DNA of 64,000 nucleotides from Desulfosporosinus nitroreducens (GCF_023897015.1 NZ_JAMHFY010000021.1:26789-90788); one strand, 5' to 3'. Counted from the first letter of the stretch, positions 54,645 through 63,671 are shown. A program made the numbers and translations. Notes: generated by a model from the sequence alone, not told the origin.

Positions 54645-55323
54645 GTCACGGTAGACGCGCCGGTTACCCGGCGCACCCCGCACAGATCTCGGCGTGCGGA
54701 ACTACCGCACCGGGCTCTTCAGATATGCTCGCTTCCGTAATCGGTTATGCACTTCAGATGCATAACTTTCTTGCTATTCTCCGCAGAGAGGTTTGCACCA
54801 TTTTTTTCCGATCCTACATGTCCGGTAGGTGTTTCCTTTGCAGACTACGCATACCCGTTAACCCCTTCCCCATGTGGCCGGCTTTCCCGTCCTCAGAGTA
54901 CTATGAGTTAATCCGAATTCCTATGTGCATTGGCCGTCCTCTTTTTCGATTGGATAGACCTACCTGCTGTTTTTAGCAGGAGCAACAGGAGTCCTCCCAA
55001 GTTCCTGATACTTCTCTCCATACATGCTACGTTCTCTGACCCCGACAGATCCTCCGAAACCTTGCCTTTAGACGGTTTCTTTGCTTGGGCTTCCGTGACG
55101 TTAAACACGTTGCCATCTGTTCTTTGTCTGTTTCCAGACCCTCTATGACGGGGCTGAATATGCTTCAGGAGTTACGGTTCTCCCTGTGGCCTATATAGTT
55201 CTCTGTGGACGCTTCGCCTTACTGTTACCAGTTTCGACTCAACACTCGATATGGGTGGTTGGCTAGACCTTACCCAGCAAGGACTTTCACCTTGTAAGAA
55301 GTACCAAGCTTTGCTTGGCGCAC
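54645..55323 (-). mobile_element. Group II intron copy 2, ORF-less (679 bp)
   Basis: 5' end GTGCGCCAAGCAAAGC at 55323 and 3' end TACCGTGAC at 54645. Domain I sequence, domain V (GAGCCCGGTGCGGTAGTTCC) and domain VI are present, but the maturase frame is reduced to a stub of about 15 codons. It is nearly identical to copy 3 and of equal length. It could splice or move only with a maturase from elsewhere. Confidence 0.88.
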
Positions 55324-55398
55324 TAACGTCCCGAGGGTTTGCGACGCGTCCCAACCGCTTTCATCTATACAAAGTGTCGCAAACCCTCTGTTAGACGG
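55324..55398 (-). repeat. attC site G
   Basis: Arms GAGGGTTTGCGACGCG and GTGTCGCAAACCCTC, cores TAACGTC and GTTAGAC, central CCAACCGCTTTCATC. Confidence 0.92.
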
Positions 55399-55530
55399 AG
55401 TGTCCAGCTTTTTACGCATACTTTCACTAAACCTCTTTATTATATACCATATGATTCCATTTTGGCATCTTCTAAGTGGTAAGAAATGGGCATACTACTT
55501 ATTGAATGAAAGTTTAGAAGGTGATATGAT

Positions 55531-55734
55531 ATGGACAAAGAAGAGAATAATGAGGAAAATAAGGAGGGGGAAAATTTGAGCGCCGTTGCCAAAGAACAAG
55601 GCTATAAAAAACTATCTCTAACCCCCGAAAAATTACAAAAAATCACGATCAAACCGGTAGCAATTAAGAATGGAAAACTATTATTTGATAGAAATAATAA
55701 GGATCATCGTTACATTGTCGAAGGGGAATATTAA
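55531..55734 (+). CDS. Putative antitoxin of a PemK-type pair, cassette
   Basis: 67 residues, very acidic at the N-terminus (MDKEENNEENKEGENL) with a basic C-terminal half. AAGGTGA precedes the ATG. It is five bases before the toxin gene in an operon that opposes the array. No known antitoxin DNA-binding fold is clear; the call comes from position and size. Confidence 0.6.
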   Translation: MDKEENNEENKEGENLSAVAKEQGYKKLSLTPEKLQKITIKPVAIKNGKLLFDRNNKDHRYIVEGEY

Positions 55735-55739
55735 ATACA

Positions 55740-56105
55740 ATGTACCAATTTACTTTAGGTGAGATTTTCTGGTTTGAAGTTGGGTATAAAGATATTCCTA
55801 ATGAATCAAAGATCAGACCTGCTGTTATTGTGTACGAAGAGAATGACGAATTATTGATCTTAGTTGCAACTACATCTGTACCGCCACATGATCCGCCAAA
55901 ATACTTCGATCAATTTAAAATACCAGTTCTCAATTTGCGTAAAGTTGGGTTATCGAAACCTTCCTGGGTCCAAAGCTTAAAATTGATTCATCTAACACGA
56001 ACCCAGTTGCGCGATTTAGTTAAAGAAGATGATTTCATTGGGCGCATGTCTGAACTGGACTTCAATTATTTATTGAGTGAAATCGAACGAATACATAATG
56101 ATTGA
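55740..56105 (+). CDS. PemK/MazF-family toxin, cassette
   Basis: 121 residues. The MazF/PemK fold is marked by GEIFWFEVGYKD, the RPAVIVYE strand, the basic-turn segment DQFKIPVLN and the helix VKEDDFIGRMSELDF. Family members are mRNA endoribonucleases. With the upstream acidic protein it forms a toxin-antitoxin cassette between attC G and H, a common stabiliser in large integrons. Confidence 0.78.
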   Translation: MYQFTLGEIFWFEVGYKDIPNESKIRPAVIVYEENDELLILVATTSVPPHDPPKYFDQFKIPVLNLRKVGLSKPSWVQSLKLIHLTRTQLRDLVKEDDFIGRMSELDFNYLLSEIERIHND

Positions 56106-56187
56106 TAGATCTCCTTCACGGGGTCTTTTTTCGTTATATCCACATTCAAGACGAGACGGAATAGAAATACGTGGGAATGGACATTTC

Positions 56188-56267
56188 GCCTAACGTCCTG
56201 AGGGTTTGCGACGTCGGGTTATTACATTCATATTCTCTCCGATGTTGCAAACCCTTTGTTATACGAC
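56188..56267 (-). repeat. attC site H
   Basis: Arms GAGGGTTTGCGACGTCGG and CCGATGTTGCAAACCC, cores GCCTAACG and GTTATAC, central TTATTACATTCATATTCT. Confidence 0.92.
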
Positions 56268-56320
56268 GTATGACGAGTGCCCCTTGATTCAGAGCGGCCA
56301 CGGATGGCCGCCCCCCAGAT

Positions 56321-57079
56321 CTATCTTTTTGATGCAACGAAAACTATGTCTGCAAAATCATTTACTACTAACGCTTCTGGGTCTTTTTTGATCCTATATT
56401 CCATCATTTCTAGCCCGCGGTGATATTCTGCATCGCTAATTAAGGTAAGAGCAGAAATATCCCTGTTATAGACATGATCCATAAACTCAGCTAACCTATT
56501 AGCCTTCATTACAAACTCCATGCGAACATTAACGTCGAAACCCCTATTCAACAACTCATTAAATATCAAATCTTTTGGCCAGAATCGTTTGAGATCCTCA
56601 AAATACGCGGATGGAAAAAATTCATAGATCCACCAATGCCTCATGTCATGAACCGAAATGTTATGTATCTTGAGAACTCCCTTTTTCTTTAATACTCTGA
56701 CCACTTCGTCTAAAACATCAGACTTTTGGCAAAAGTGGTGGAATGCATAATTGTTGACAACAAAATTAAAGTAGCTCTAATCATATGGAAGCTCTTCGGC
56801 CAAACCATTTGTAAACCTGCAGCTAGAGATTTTGCTTTTAGCTTTATGTAACATTTCTTCTGACGCATCCAACCCATGCCATTCAATAATAGAGTCCTGA
56901 AAATAATTAATCTGATTAAGTAAATAGATGCCTGTCCCACAGGCTAAATCAAGAACATTTATAATTGGGGCCGTACAACTATCAATATAACCCTTTAAGT
57001 CTTTATCGGGTTTAATCCCTTGACGATACTTATTCTTGTCATAATTTTCGACGATGTTTTTGTAATCAGTTTTCTTCAT
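56321..57079 (-). CDS. SAM methyltransferase with in-frame TAG, cassette
   Basis: About 252 codons. Residues before the TAG carry SAM motif I (VLDLACGTGIYLLNQI) and HGLDASEEML. After the TAG at 56777-56779 the same frame continues with SYFNFVVNNYAFHHF, VVRVLKKKGVLKIHNI and a full C-terminal domain to 56321. The stop falls where such enzymes usually have DNSFD. The chosen start at 57079 has AAGGAG eight bases upstream. Either the gene is a nonsense mutant or TAG is read through. Confidence 0.75.
56777..56779 (-). other. In-frame amber codon in the cassette methyltransferase
   Basis: Context Asp-TAG-Ser. The rest of the gene is open in the same frame on both sides. Confidence 0.8.
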
Positions 57080-57138
57080 CAGCATTACTCCTTATCTTGC
57101 CCGCCAAGGATGGCGGGCTCCGCACTCGTCATATGTCG

Positions 57139-57215
57139 TATAACGTTCAGCCGTTCCCGAAGCGTCATACAGCATTCATATATTCTAAGTTTCGGGAACG
57201 GCGTGTTCTACGACG
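57139..57215 (-). repeat. attC site I
   Basis: Arms AGCCGTTCCCGAAGCG and GTTTCGGGAACGGC, cores ATAACG and GTTCTAC, central CATTCATATATT. Confidence 0.9.
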
Positions 57216-57346
57216 TATAGTGCCCCCATACTCAGACAGCGCCATGGACGGCGCTGCCTTGAATTCCACCCGCAATGCCTCTGATACGTAAAATATAAAG
57301 ATTGCGTATTTTTTAGATTACTTCGAATTGCTTATTGCGAAGAGTT

Positions 57347-57922
57347 TCATTTAAAAACTAAATCTGAGTATACAATGGAATGGTCAATCCAATCGCCGGA
57401 CTGAGAACTCAACATTCCATGTTCAATATCACCCCAAGTAACAGTATTATCATCTACCAGAACATAATAAGTGTACTCGGAAAAAATAGCGGTTGTACTG
57501 TTGGGCCGTCCTTCATATTTCACTAGATATTTATATTCTTTTGAAATCAGCCTACCATCCTCAACACCCTCAATGATATATTTTTTTCCATCAAAGCTCA
57601 AATCCTTAATATAAAGAACAGGATACTCATCTCTTATTTCTTCATAATACTCCTCTGAATATTGTGAAGGTTCACCAAGTGTATAATAAAATGCTAATCT
57701 GACAGTCGAAGATTTACCATTGTCTGTTGCTGTAATAAAATCGTCCCATGCAGACTAACCATAAGTAATATCACCATCTTCAAAAACAACGCAGTTATCG
57801 GACTTTGCATCATCTAGATTATAATTATCTGGTAGCTGAATTAAAGAAACGTTTGCCGCATTCTTTGAGCAAGCTGTTAATAAAAAGATAAGCACCAGTA
57901 AAACAATTACTGATTTTCTCAT
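57347..57922 (-). CDS. Lipoprotein with in-frame TAG, cassette
   Basis: About 191 codons. A lipoprotein signal (MRKSVIVLLVLIFLLTACSK, lipobox LLTAC) starts at 57922 with GAGGTG upstream. The frame meets TAG at 57755-57757 after GDITYG and then continues as SAWDDFITATDNGKSS, KYIIEGVEDGRLI and a C-terminal beta-rich domain to 57347. The two halves fit one DUF4362-like lipoprotein. The family name is tentative. Confidence 0.75.
57755..57757 (-). other. In-frame amber codon in the cassette lipoprotein
   Basis: Context Gly-TAG-Ser, where related proteins would probably have Gln or Glu. The frame is open before and after. Confidence 0.8.
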
Positions 57923-58077
57923 TTGATTACACCTCACCTAATATAAATAATATTTAGTCACTAAATTTCTGTTTAGCCTATTCTCTTTAAGTAAACAATT
58001 TCCTACTACTGCGAAGAAATACTGCAAATTCTTTTCGTACGCGCCAAGGATGGCGCGCCTTTCGCACGATATGTCGT

Positions 58078-58152
58078 AGAACGTCCCGAGGGTTTGCGAC
58101 GCGTCCCAACTGCTTGCATCTTTGCAAAGTGTCGCAAAACCTTTGTTATGTG
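58078..58152 (-). repeat. attC site J
   Basis: Arms GAGGGTTTGCGACGCG and GTGTCGCAAAACC, cores AGAACG and GTTATGT, central CCAACTGCTTGCATC. Confidence 0.88.
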
Positions 58153-58178
58153 TTGTGGCAACGCCCTCAAATGAAAAC

Positions 58179-58634
58179 CTAATTTAATATTTCCCCGCTT
58201 TGCCCAAAATGGTTTATATCTTTTACTTGATCAATATAACCCTTTATCTCGTACTGGAGTCTACGTTGATCCACTTTGTTAGTATCGAAAACTGACGGTA
58301 TGAACGCATTTAGAGTAACCTCTTCTCCAGGACGAATGTCTATCTTATTTCCATCTGCTTCAACTTTGGCTTTATTCGATACATGACTGTTATTTCCATT
58401 CTTTACAGAATAACTAACATATACGGTATTATGTTTAATCAATAAAGAGCTTCCATTTTTCAGCGTAATAATATAGTTTATTCCATCTCGTAATTCCTGT
58501 TTTGAAACAACCTCTAATTTAATTTTATCCATCTCTTCCCAAATTGGAATTGAGCTTTTACTAGAACAACCGATGATTACAAAACTTATACTACTCAGAA
58601 TGATAAGAACAAAAATAATGATTCTCTTGCTCAT
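58179..58634 (-). CDS. Small lipoprotein, cassette
   Basis: 151 residues. A signal with lipobox VIIGC (residues 19-23) leads a beta-rich outer domain (DGINYIITLKNGSSLLIKHN, RPGEEVTLNAF). AGGGGG precedes the ATG. It is bounded by attC J and K. No family is recognised. Confidence 0.7.
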   Translation of the reverse strand: MSKRIIIFVLIILSSISFVIIGCSSKSSIPIWEEMDKIKLEVVSKQELRDGINYIITLKNGSSLLIKHNTVYVSYSVKNGNNSHVSNKAKVEADGNKIDIRPGEEVTLNAFIPSVFDTNKVDQRRLQYEIKGYIDQVKDINHFGQSGEILN

Positions 58635-58717
58635 AAAAAACCCCCTATTAAATTACTTTAAATATAATCTTTCACAAACAAGATACTCCAAAGTAATACA
58701 CCGATATTGCCATTACA

Positions 58718-58797
58718 CATAACGTCCCGAGGGTTTGCGACGTCGGGTTACTACATTCATATTCTCACCGATGTCGCTAAACCCTCTGTTATATGAA
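58718..58797 (-). repeat. attC site K
   Basis: Arms GAGGGTTTGCGACGTCGG and CCGATGTCGCTAAACCCTC, cores ATAACG and GTTATATG, central TTACTACATTCATATTCT. Confidence 0.92.
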
Positions 58798-58822
58798 GCC
58801 GCGGTTTAGCACGACCAAAATT

Positions 58823-59347
58823 CTATTCCTGTTTGTCTACTGTAATTTTATTTTTTTGCCTGATTACTGTTGATTTCTTGACTAGACTTACTAGATCTAA
58901 ATGTGTATTTAACCGAGATTGTATAGAAACCTCAATCGCCTCCGGGCTATTCTTCCAAAGGATCGGATATTTTCTTTTTATAAAACTAATCAAGGCCTCT
59001 TTTTCTTTCGCATTAGGAACAACCAGCGCTTTAGGAATTGTCACGGGTTCCTCTCTTTTGCTTAATTCCTCTGCTGTCGCTAGTCCAAAATGGGATATAT
59101 TATAAAACTTACTTACTCTTTCCTCTAAAGTTAGAATATACTGACCGTGCTCATCAAGTTGAATTCTGTCAAACCCAACATGGATTAACCGCCAAGGCTT
59201 TCTGTTTTTAACCTCATAAAATAATTCAACCACTAGGACTGACTCATTCGCTAACTCTGGTGCTGCTTTATAGTCTGAGCCCTTTGAAGCTGGGATTGGG
59301 CACACCTCGCCTTTTCCGCTTATAAAAAGAAATTTGATTCCGCTCAA
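58823..59347 (-). CDS. Hypothetical soluble protein, cassette
   Basis: 174 residues starting at TTG 59347 behind AGGGTGA. An N-terminal beta-rich half (LVVELFYEVKNRKPWRLIHV, FDRIQLDEHGQYILT) is followed by a helical half with a basic tail. No domain is recognised. It lies between attC K and intron copy 3. Confidence 0.65.
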   Translation of the reverse strand: MSGIKFLFISGKGEVCPIPASKGSDYKAAPELANESVLVVELFYEVKNRKPWRLIHVGFDRIQLDEHGQYILTLEERVSKFYNISHFGLATAEELSKREEPVTIPKALVVPNAKEKEALISFIKRKYPILWKNSPEAIEVSIQSRLNTHLDLVSLVKKSTVIRQKNKITVDKQE

Positions 59348-59471
59348 AACTCTTCACCCTATTCCAATGATTTCAGTAGAAGCCCGAAGTTCCAATCGCG
59401 TTTGGTTCTTATACTATACTTCCACCCCTGATATTATCCCACATTTTAACATAATGCTTAGCGGTTTCATA

Positions 59472-60150
59472 GTCACGGTAGACGCGCCGGTTACCCGGCG
59501 CACCCCGCACAGATCCCGGCGTGCGGAACTACCGCACCGGGCTCTTCAGATATGCTCGCTTCCGTAATCGGTTATGCACTTCAGATGCATAACTTTCTTG
59601 CTATTCTCCGCAGAGAGGTTTGCACCATTTTTTTCCGATCCTACATGTCCGGTAGGTGTTTCCTTTGCAGACTACGCATACCCGTTAACCCCTTCCCCAT
59701 GTGGCCGGCTTTCCCGTCCTCAGAGTACTATGAGTTAATCCGAATTCCTATGTGCATTGGCCGTCCTCTTTTTCGATTGGATAGACCTACCTGCTGTTTT
59801 TAGCAGGAGCAACAGGAGTCCTCCCAAGTTCCTGATACTTCTCTCCATACATGCCACGTTCTCTGACCCCGACAGATCCTCCGAAACCTTGCCTTTAGAC
59901 GGTTTCTTTGCTTGGGCTTCCGTGACGTTAAACACGTTGCCATCTGTTCTTTGTCTGTTTCCAGACCCTCTATGACGGGGCTGAATATGCTTCAGGAGTT
60001 ACGGTTCTCCCTGTGGCCTATATAGTTCTCTGTGTACGCTTCGCCTTACTGTTACCAGTTTCGACGCAACACTCGATATGGGTGGTTGGCTAGACCTTAC
60101 CCAGCAAGGACTTTCACCTTGTAAGAAGTACCAAGCTTTGCTTGGCGCAC
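59472..60150 (-). mobile_element. Group II intron copy 3, ORF-less (679 bp)
   Basis: Equal in length to copy 2, with the same 5' end (GTGCGCCAAGCAAAGC) and 3' end (TACCGTGAC) and only scattered differences. Removing it restores GGTTTCATA|TAACGTCTCGAGG, an ordinary attC core flank as at site R. Confidence 0.9.
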
Positions 60151-60226
60151 TAACGTCTCGAGGGTTTGCGACGTCGGTTTACTACATTCATATTCTCTCC
60201 GATGTCGCAAACCCTCTGTTAGACGC
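60151..60226 (-). repeat. attC site L
   Basis: Arms GAGGGTTTGCGACGTCGG and CCGATGTCGCAAACCCTC, cores TAACGTC and GTTAGAC, central TTACTACATTCATATTCT. Confidence 0.93.
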
Positions 60227-60343
60227 TGTCGGCGGCCCCAGAGTCTGACACAAACCTTAAGAACTCTTGAGCTACAATTTCATCATAAACTTCATAGAAA
60301 TTATGATGGAAGAGAATCAATATCCTTTTCATATCTGGAGAAA

Positions 60344-60796
60344 TTAAATCGTATCCCTTACCATTAACGATAAATTCTCTTCCTCTATAAACTGAATCAA
60401 ATCCTCTTCAATGGATAATCTAAAAGCCTTTGTCTCTTCATCATCAATCTGCTCGTTATAAAAACTCTCAGAAAAAAGTATATAAAAGCTATATCCTAAG
60501 CTTTTAAGGTAGTCTCTAAACTTAGTTATTACTGCTTTAGGTTCCTTATCAAAAGCATCTGATGCAAGTTCCCTATCGAAATGACCAATTTTATAACCTA
60601 AGAGATATCTTAAGTTCTCCCCCTCAATATCTGAAAGAATACCAGGAACAGGTGGTAGCAATGTTATACATTGTTTACCGAGGCATTGGATAATTACATC
60701 TCTGCCAAAAGAACTCTGTGAAGGCTTAATTCTGATCCCATACAAGAACAATGTAAACTCTCTCATCAAATCGTTAACTTGTAATACTTGCTTCAT
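60344..60796 (-). CDS. Hypothetical protein, probably 3'-frameshifted, cassette
   Basis: 150 residues in frame. GGGGGACGGT precedes the ATG. Near 60390 another frame opens and runs on with VYRGREFIVNGKGYDLISPD and MKRILILFHHNFYEVYDE into the attC core at about 60222, looking more natural than the in-frame end. A single indel near 60395 would join them. No domain is recognised. Confidence 0.65.
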   Translation of the reverse strand: MKQVLQVNDLMREFTLFLYGIRIKPSQSSFGRDVIIQCLGKQCITLLPPVPGILSDIEGENLRYLLGYKIGHFDRELASDAFDKEPKAVITKFRDYLKSLGYSFYILFSESFYNEQIDDEETKAFRLSIEEDLIQFIEEENLSLMVRDTI

Positions 60797-60828
60797 ACCG
60801 TCCCCCTAACCGAATCCTCGCCGATTGC

Positions 60829-60903
60829 GCCTAACGTTCCGGGCATTCACGATGCGTCATACTACCTTCATCTTTGCCAGTTTCGTGAATGCCGTGTTAA
60901 GTG
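60829..60903 (-). repeat. attC site M
   Basis: Arms GGGCATTCACGATGCG and GTTTCGTGAATGCC, cores GCCTAACG and GTTAAGT (both match the consensus), central TACTACCTTCATCTT. Confidence 0.92.
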
Positions 60904-61110
60904 ATGCCACACCTTCGAAGCCCGACCAAGGAAAAGTCCATTGGTAATAAGGCGCGGGAAAATTGATTTAGACTCGTCGAAGATAGATTTTAATTATTAC
61001 TCGGCTACTTGGAACAGGTTTGCCATGGGCCTCTAATTTATTATTTCGTGGCAGATTTTTCTGGGCCTTCCCTTTTGGGGAATATAATTTGAGCTCTATC
61101 TACGAGAACT

Positions 61111-61428
61111 TTAGTCGGACAGTTTTAGTTCGCAATTGGGGCACACTTTTTCCTTAACTGGCACCAAAATACCACAGCCAGGACATTGTTCTTCAGTATT
61201 GGGATCAAGATCCGATTCGCGTGGAACCTGCTAACCTTCAACATGTTCATTTTTCCCCACCGCTAAATACTCCTTGATATTACGAACATCCGATTGTAGA
61301 CCTTCGATAGTTTGGTTCATTTGTTCAAGCCAACCTTTGAGATAGCGCAAATGAGAATTGTTAATCGCAAAGACAATCACAAGGTATAAAACCAAAATAT
61401 TCAATGCCCATAGTAAGACCCACTCCAT
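61111..61428 (-). CDS. Membrane-anchored zinc-ribbon protein with in-frame TAG, cassette
   Basis: 105 codons. A TM helix (residues 4-23) and a coiled-coil (LKGWLEQMNQTIEGLQSDVR) lead to TAG at 61231-61233. The same frame then reads QVPRESDLDPNTEEQCPGCG, VCPNCELKLSD and TAA at 61111. The part after the TAG is a clear CPGC/CPNC zinc ribbon. AAGGAGG precedes the ATG. The complete form requires readthrough of the TAG. Confidence 0.8.
61231..61233 (-). other. In-frame amber codon before a zinc ribbon
   Basis: Context Gly-TAG-Gln. It separates the coiled-coil from a 34-residue zinc-ribbon tail that ends in its own TAA. Confidence 0.85.
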
Positions 61429-61513
61429 AAGATCCTCCTTACGCTAACCTACTCTTAATAGACCAACCACAATTAGATTTAACCCATAACCCCTACCCCG
61501 ATATGTGGTTTCA

Positions 61514-61587
61514 CTTAACGGACGGGTGTTCCCGTAGCGTCCCAACCACATTCATCATCCTCTAGTTACGGTAACATTGTGTTAGCT
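61514..61587 (-). repeat. attC site N
   Basis: Arms GGGTGTTCCCGTAGCG and AGTTACGGTAACA, cores CTTAACG and GTTAGCT, central CCAACCACATTCATC. Confidence 0.88.
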
Positions 61588-61840
61588 GGCGCGGAGATCT
61601 CCCCAAATTGACTACCTCATAGGAATACACCAAACTGACTGCCCCAGCAAATTCGTTACTGGCCAATGTCATAAAATAGAGTACTCCAGATCTTACGCCA
61701 CAGTGACAGCGAAAAATTTATCTTTCTTCGGGATCGGAATATCCATGAACTAGTCCCCTGGCCCTTGGAACTATAAATATGATACATCCAACCCGAGCGT
61801 AATCAGTATAATGTTATATCATCTATCATTCCCAGTGTCA
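61588..61840. other. Cassette without recognisable gene
   Basis: A 250-bp cassette between attC N and O. A minus-strand frame of 17 codons (MDIPIPKKDKFFAVTVA) ends at TAA. It is either non-coding or decayed. Confidence 0.5.
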
Positions 61841-61916
61841 GCTAACGTCCCGCGTATTCCCGAAGTCTGGTTATTACTTTCATATTTTCTCAGATTTAGG
61901 GAATACGCTGTTATCT
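61841..61916 (-). repeat. attC site O
   Basis: Arms GCGTATTCCCGAAGTCTGG and CAGATTTAGGGAATACGC, cores GCTAACG and GTTATCT, central TTATTACTTTCATATT. Confidence 0.92.
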
Positions 61917-61936
61917 GATGTTTTCGCCCCCAAATA

Positions 61937-62566
61937 CTACTTAAACAAATTATCGAGTTTATGAGCTAGTTCTTTGAACCCATGAACTACAAGACCTTGA
62001 TATCCGGGATCAACAGTACTACTTCTGTTGAAAAGAATAGTGTTAAACCCTAGCTCCGATGCCTGTTGGAGGTTTTTTATTCGGTCGTCTACCAGAACAC
62101 ACTCTGATGGTTTGGCACCCAGTGTATCTAATAGGCAATCGTATATCCCTTTGTCCGGTTTCCTAAATCCAACTTCACCACTGATGACTGAGTACTCGAA
62201 GAAGTCGCAAATCTTAAACCGATTGCGTAAATATAAAGACCACTCCATTACATCATTCGATAAAATGGCCAATGAATACAGTTGGACAAGTTCCTTCGCA
62301 ACCTCGTTGAAGTCCGGGTCTAAGGTTATGTAAGTATCTAAATACTCCGACTCAATTTTTGGCAAATAACCGCCCAATCCAACCTCATTCCAAAAATCCA
62401 CAGCACTGAGTAATCCTAAACTCGACTTGATGTAAAGCTCATTGACTCTCTCAACCGAAATTTGATTGTTTCTCTCCAGTATAAAGGGTATAAGTAAATT
62501 GTTTGTGTCATCGCCTTCTTCGAAGACTACACCCATAGCATCAAGTATGACCCAATTTTTCTTCAT
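61937..62566 (-). CDS. HAD-superfamily hydrolase, cassette
   Basis: 209 residues. Motif I is ILDAMGVVF (nucleophile Asp), motif II is LAILSNDVMEW, motif III is the Lys in GFRKPDKGIYD and motif IV is VLVDDRIKNL. The start at 62566 has GGGAGGG just upstream; earlier in-frame codons fall inside attC P. It stops 15 bp before attC O. The substrate is unknown. Confidence 0.88.
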   Translation of the reverse strand: MKKNWVILDAMGVVFEEGDDTNNLLIPFILERNNQISVERVNELYIKSSLGLLSAVDFWNEVGLGGYLPKIESEYLDTYITLDPDFNEVAKELVQLYSLAILSNDVMEWSLYLRNRFKICDFFEYSVISGEVGFRKPDKGIYDCLLDTLGAKPSECVLVDDRIKNLQQASELGFNTILFNRSSTVDPGYQGLVVHGFKELAHKLDNLFK

Positions 62567-62590
62567 TTTCCCTCCCAAATACGAAAATGT

Positions 62591-62667
62591 CAGATAACGT
62601 GTTGGGGTTAACGCAGCGTCCCAACCACATGCATATAGGCAAAGTTGCGTTTGACCCCGTGTTATCA
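62591..62667 (-). repeat. attC site P
   Basis: Arms GGGGTTAACGCAGCG and AGTTGCGTTTGACCCC, cores GATAACG and GTTATCA, central CCAACCACATGCATA. Confidence 0.88.
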
Positions 62668-63207
62668 GAAGTCCGTCGGAAATGCCAAGACAAACTACGG
62701 AACATTCGTCTCTACCCAGGCAACCGAATGAGTGACCTTTCCACTTCAAATACCTTTAAGATAAAAATGTATCGGTGGTCATGCGAAACTAATACGAAGC
62801 TAGTATCAAACCCCGAAAAAGCAAAACATGCATCTTGCTCAAACAACCTACATAACTAAAATGGAACATTCATCTATGCTCTAGCACATTACGAATTACC
62901 TTCCTTTTCAAACAACATAAGATGTGAAGGTGTTCTATTAAAATATAAACGAAGCTTGCATAATGCCCAAACAAAACGAAACATGCATTTCTCTCTAAAA
63001 CCGACCTTCTGTACCATGGAGCCCGCCGGCTTTTCCCAAATTCGGATCCGGATCCGAATTTGAGGGCAGCTCCATAACGTTAACTATGTAAATGTCAAAC
63101 ATCGATCACTGCCTCTCCCTACCCTCCATTGAGCAACAGCGAAACATATTTCTACATTTCTTCTATTTAACCCATATCCAGAATCAATCAAACCACGCTA
63201 GGATTTC
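62668..63207. other. 540-bp cassette without recognisable gene
   Basis: Neither strand gives a convincing frame. It contains a 24-bp perfect palindrome (63038-63061) and several GAAACATGCAT-like words. It is a non-coding or decayed cassette. Confidence 0.5.
63038..63061. repeat. 24-bp perfect palindrome
   Basis: AAATTCGGATCC followed by its reverse complement GGATCCGAATTT, with no spacer. Confidence 0.85.
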
Positions 63208-63285
63208 TGATAACGTTTAAGAATTTGCGCCGCGTCATACCTCTTTCATATTAGCTAAGTGGCGCTAAATTCTGTGTTATATGAA
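63208..63285 (-). repeat. attC site Q
   Basis: Arms AGAATTTGCGCCGCG and AGTGGCGCTAAATTCT, cores GATAACG and GTTATATG, central ATACCTCTTTCATATT. Confidence 0.88.
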
Positions 63286-63368
63286 GCCACACGCTCAAAT
63301 TTTATCTGTAAATTATTCCCTTAGCTATGATAAAATGACAAATAATTGTATTTTCTGTTACGATAATA

Positions 63369-63671
63369 TTAATCATTTAATGAAATTTCTTTTTTAACCT
63401 TATTAATTAAGAAGTCAATAAGGAATCCAATAATAAACCAGAACAATAAAGTAATACCGGTTTCAAAGAACGGATTATTTAAGATGTAGTAGTATTTACT
63501 ACTAATATCATTTATTCGAATGTCATTACCTATAAAAGGGAACAGCAAATCTATAATTAGAAAAGATGGACGACTTATTAGCCAAAGGAATAGTCCAAAA
63601 AACTCAGGGCTTCCAATATGAGTTAACAAAGAGATCACTAAAGTGGTAATAACGAAAATTTTCTTAAACAT
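63369..63671 (-). CDS. Small three-helix membrane protein, cassette
   Basis: 100 residues with three hydrophobic helices and a basic tail (INKVKKEISLND). GGGGAGG precedes the ATG. It is bounded by attC Q and R. No family is recognised. Confidence 0.7.
   Translation of the reverse strand: MFKKIFVITTLVISLLTHIGSPEFFGLFLWLISRPSFLIIDLLFPFIGNDIRINDISSKYYYILNNPFFETGITLLFWFIIGFLIDFLINKVKKEISLND

Noticed and set aside
54726..54976. Open plus-strand frames inside the intron copies (also at 59552 and 52671)
   Set aside because: They are antisense to the ribozyme, identical between copies because the intron is duplicated, and match no protein pattern.
62567..62749. N-terminal extension of the HAD protein
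   Set aside because: The extension is translation of attC site P. The real start at 62566 has a good ribosome site.
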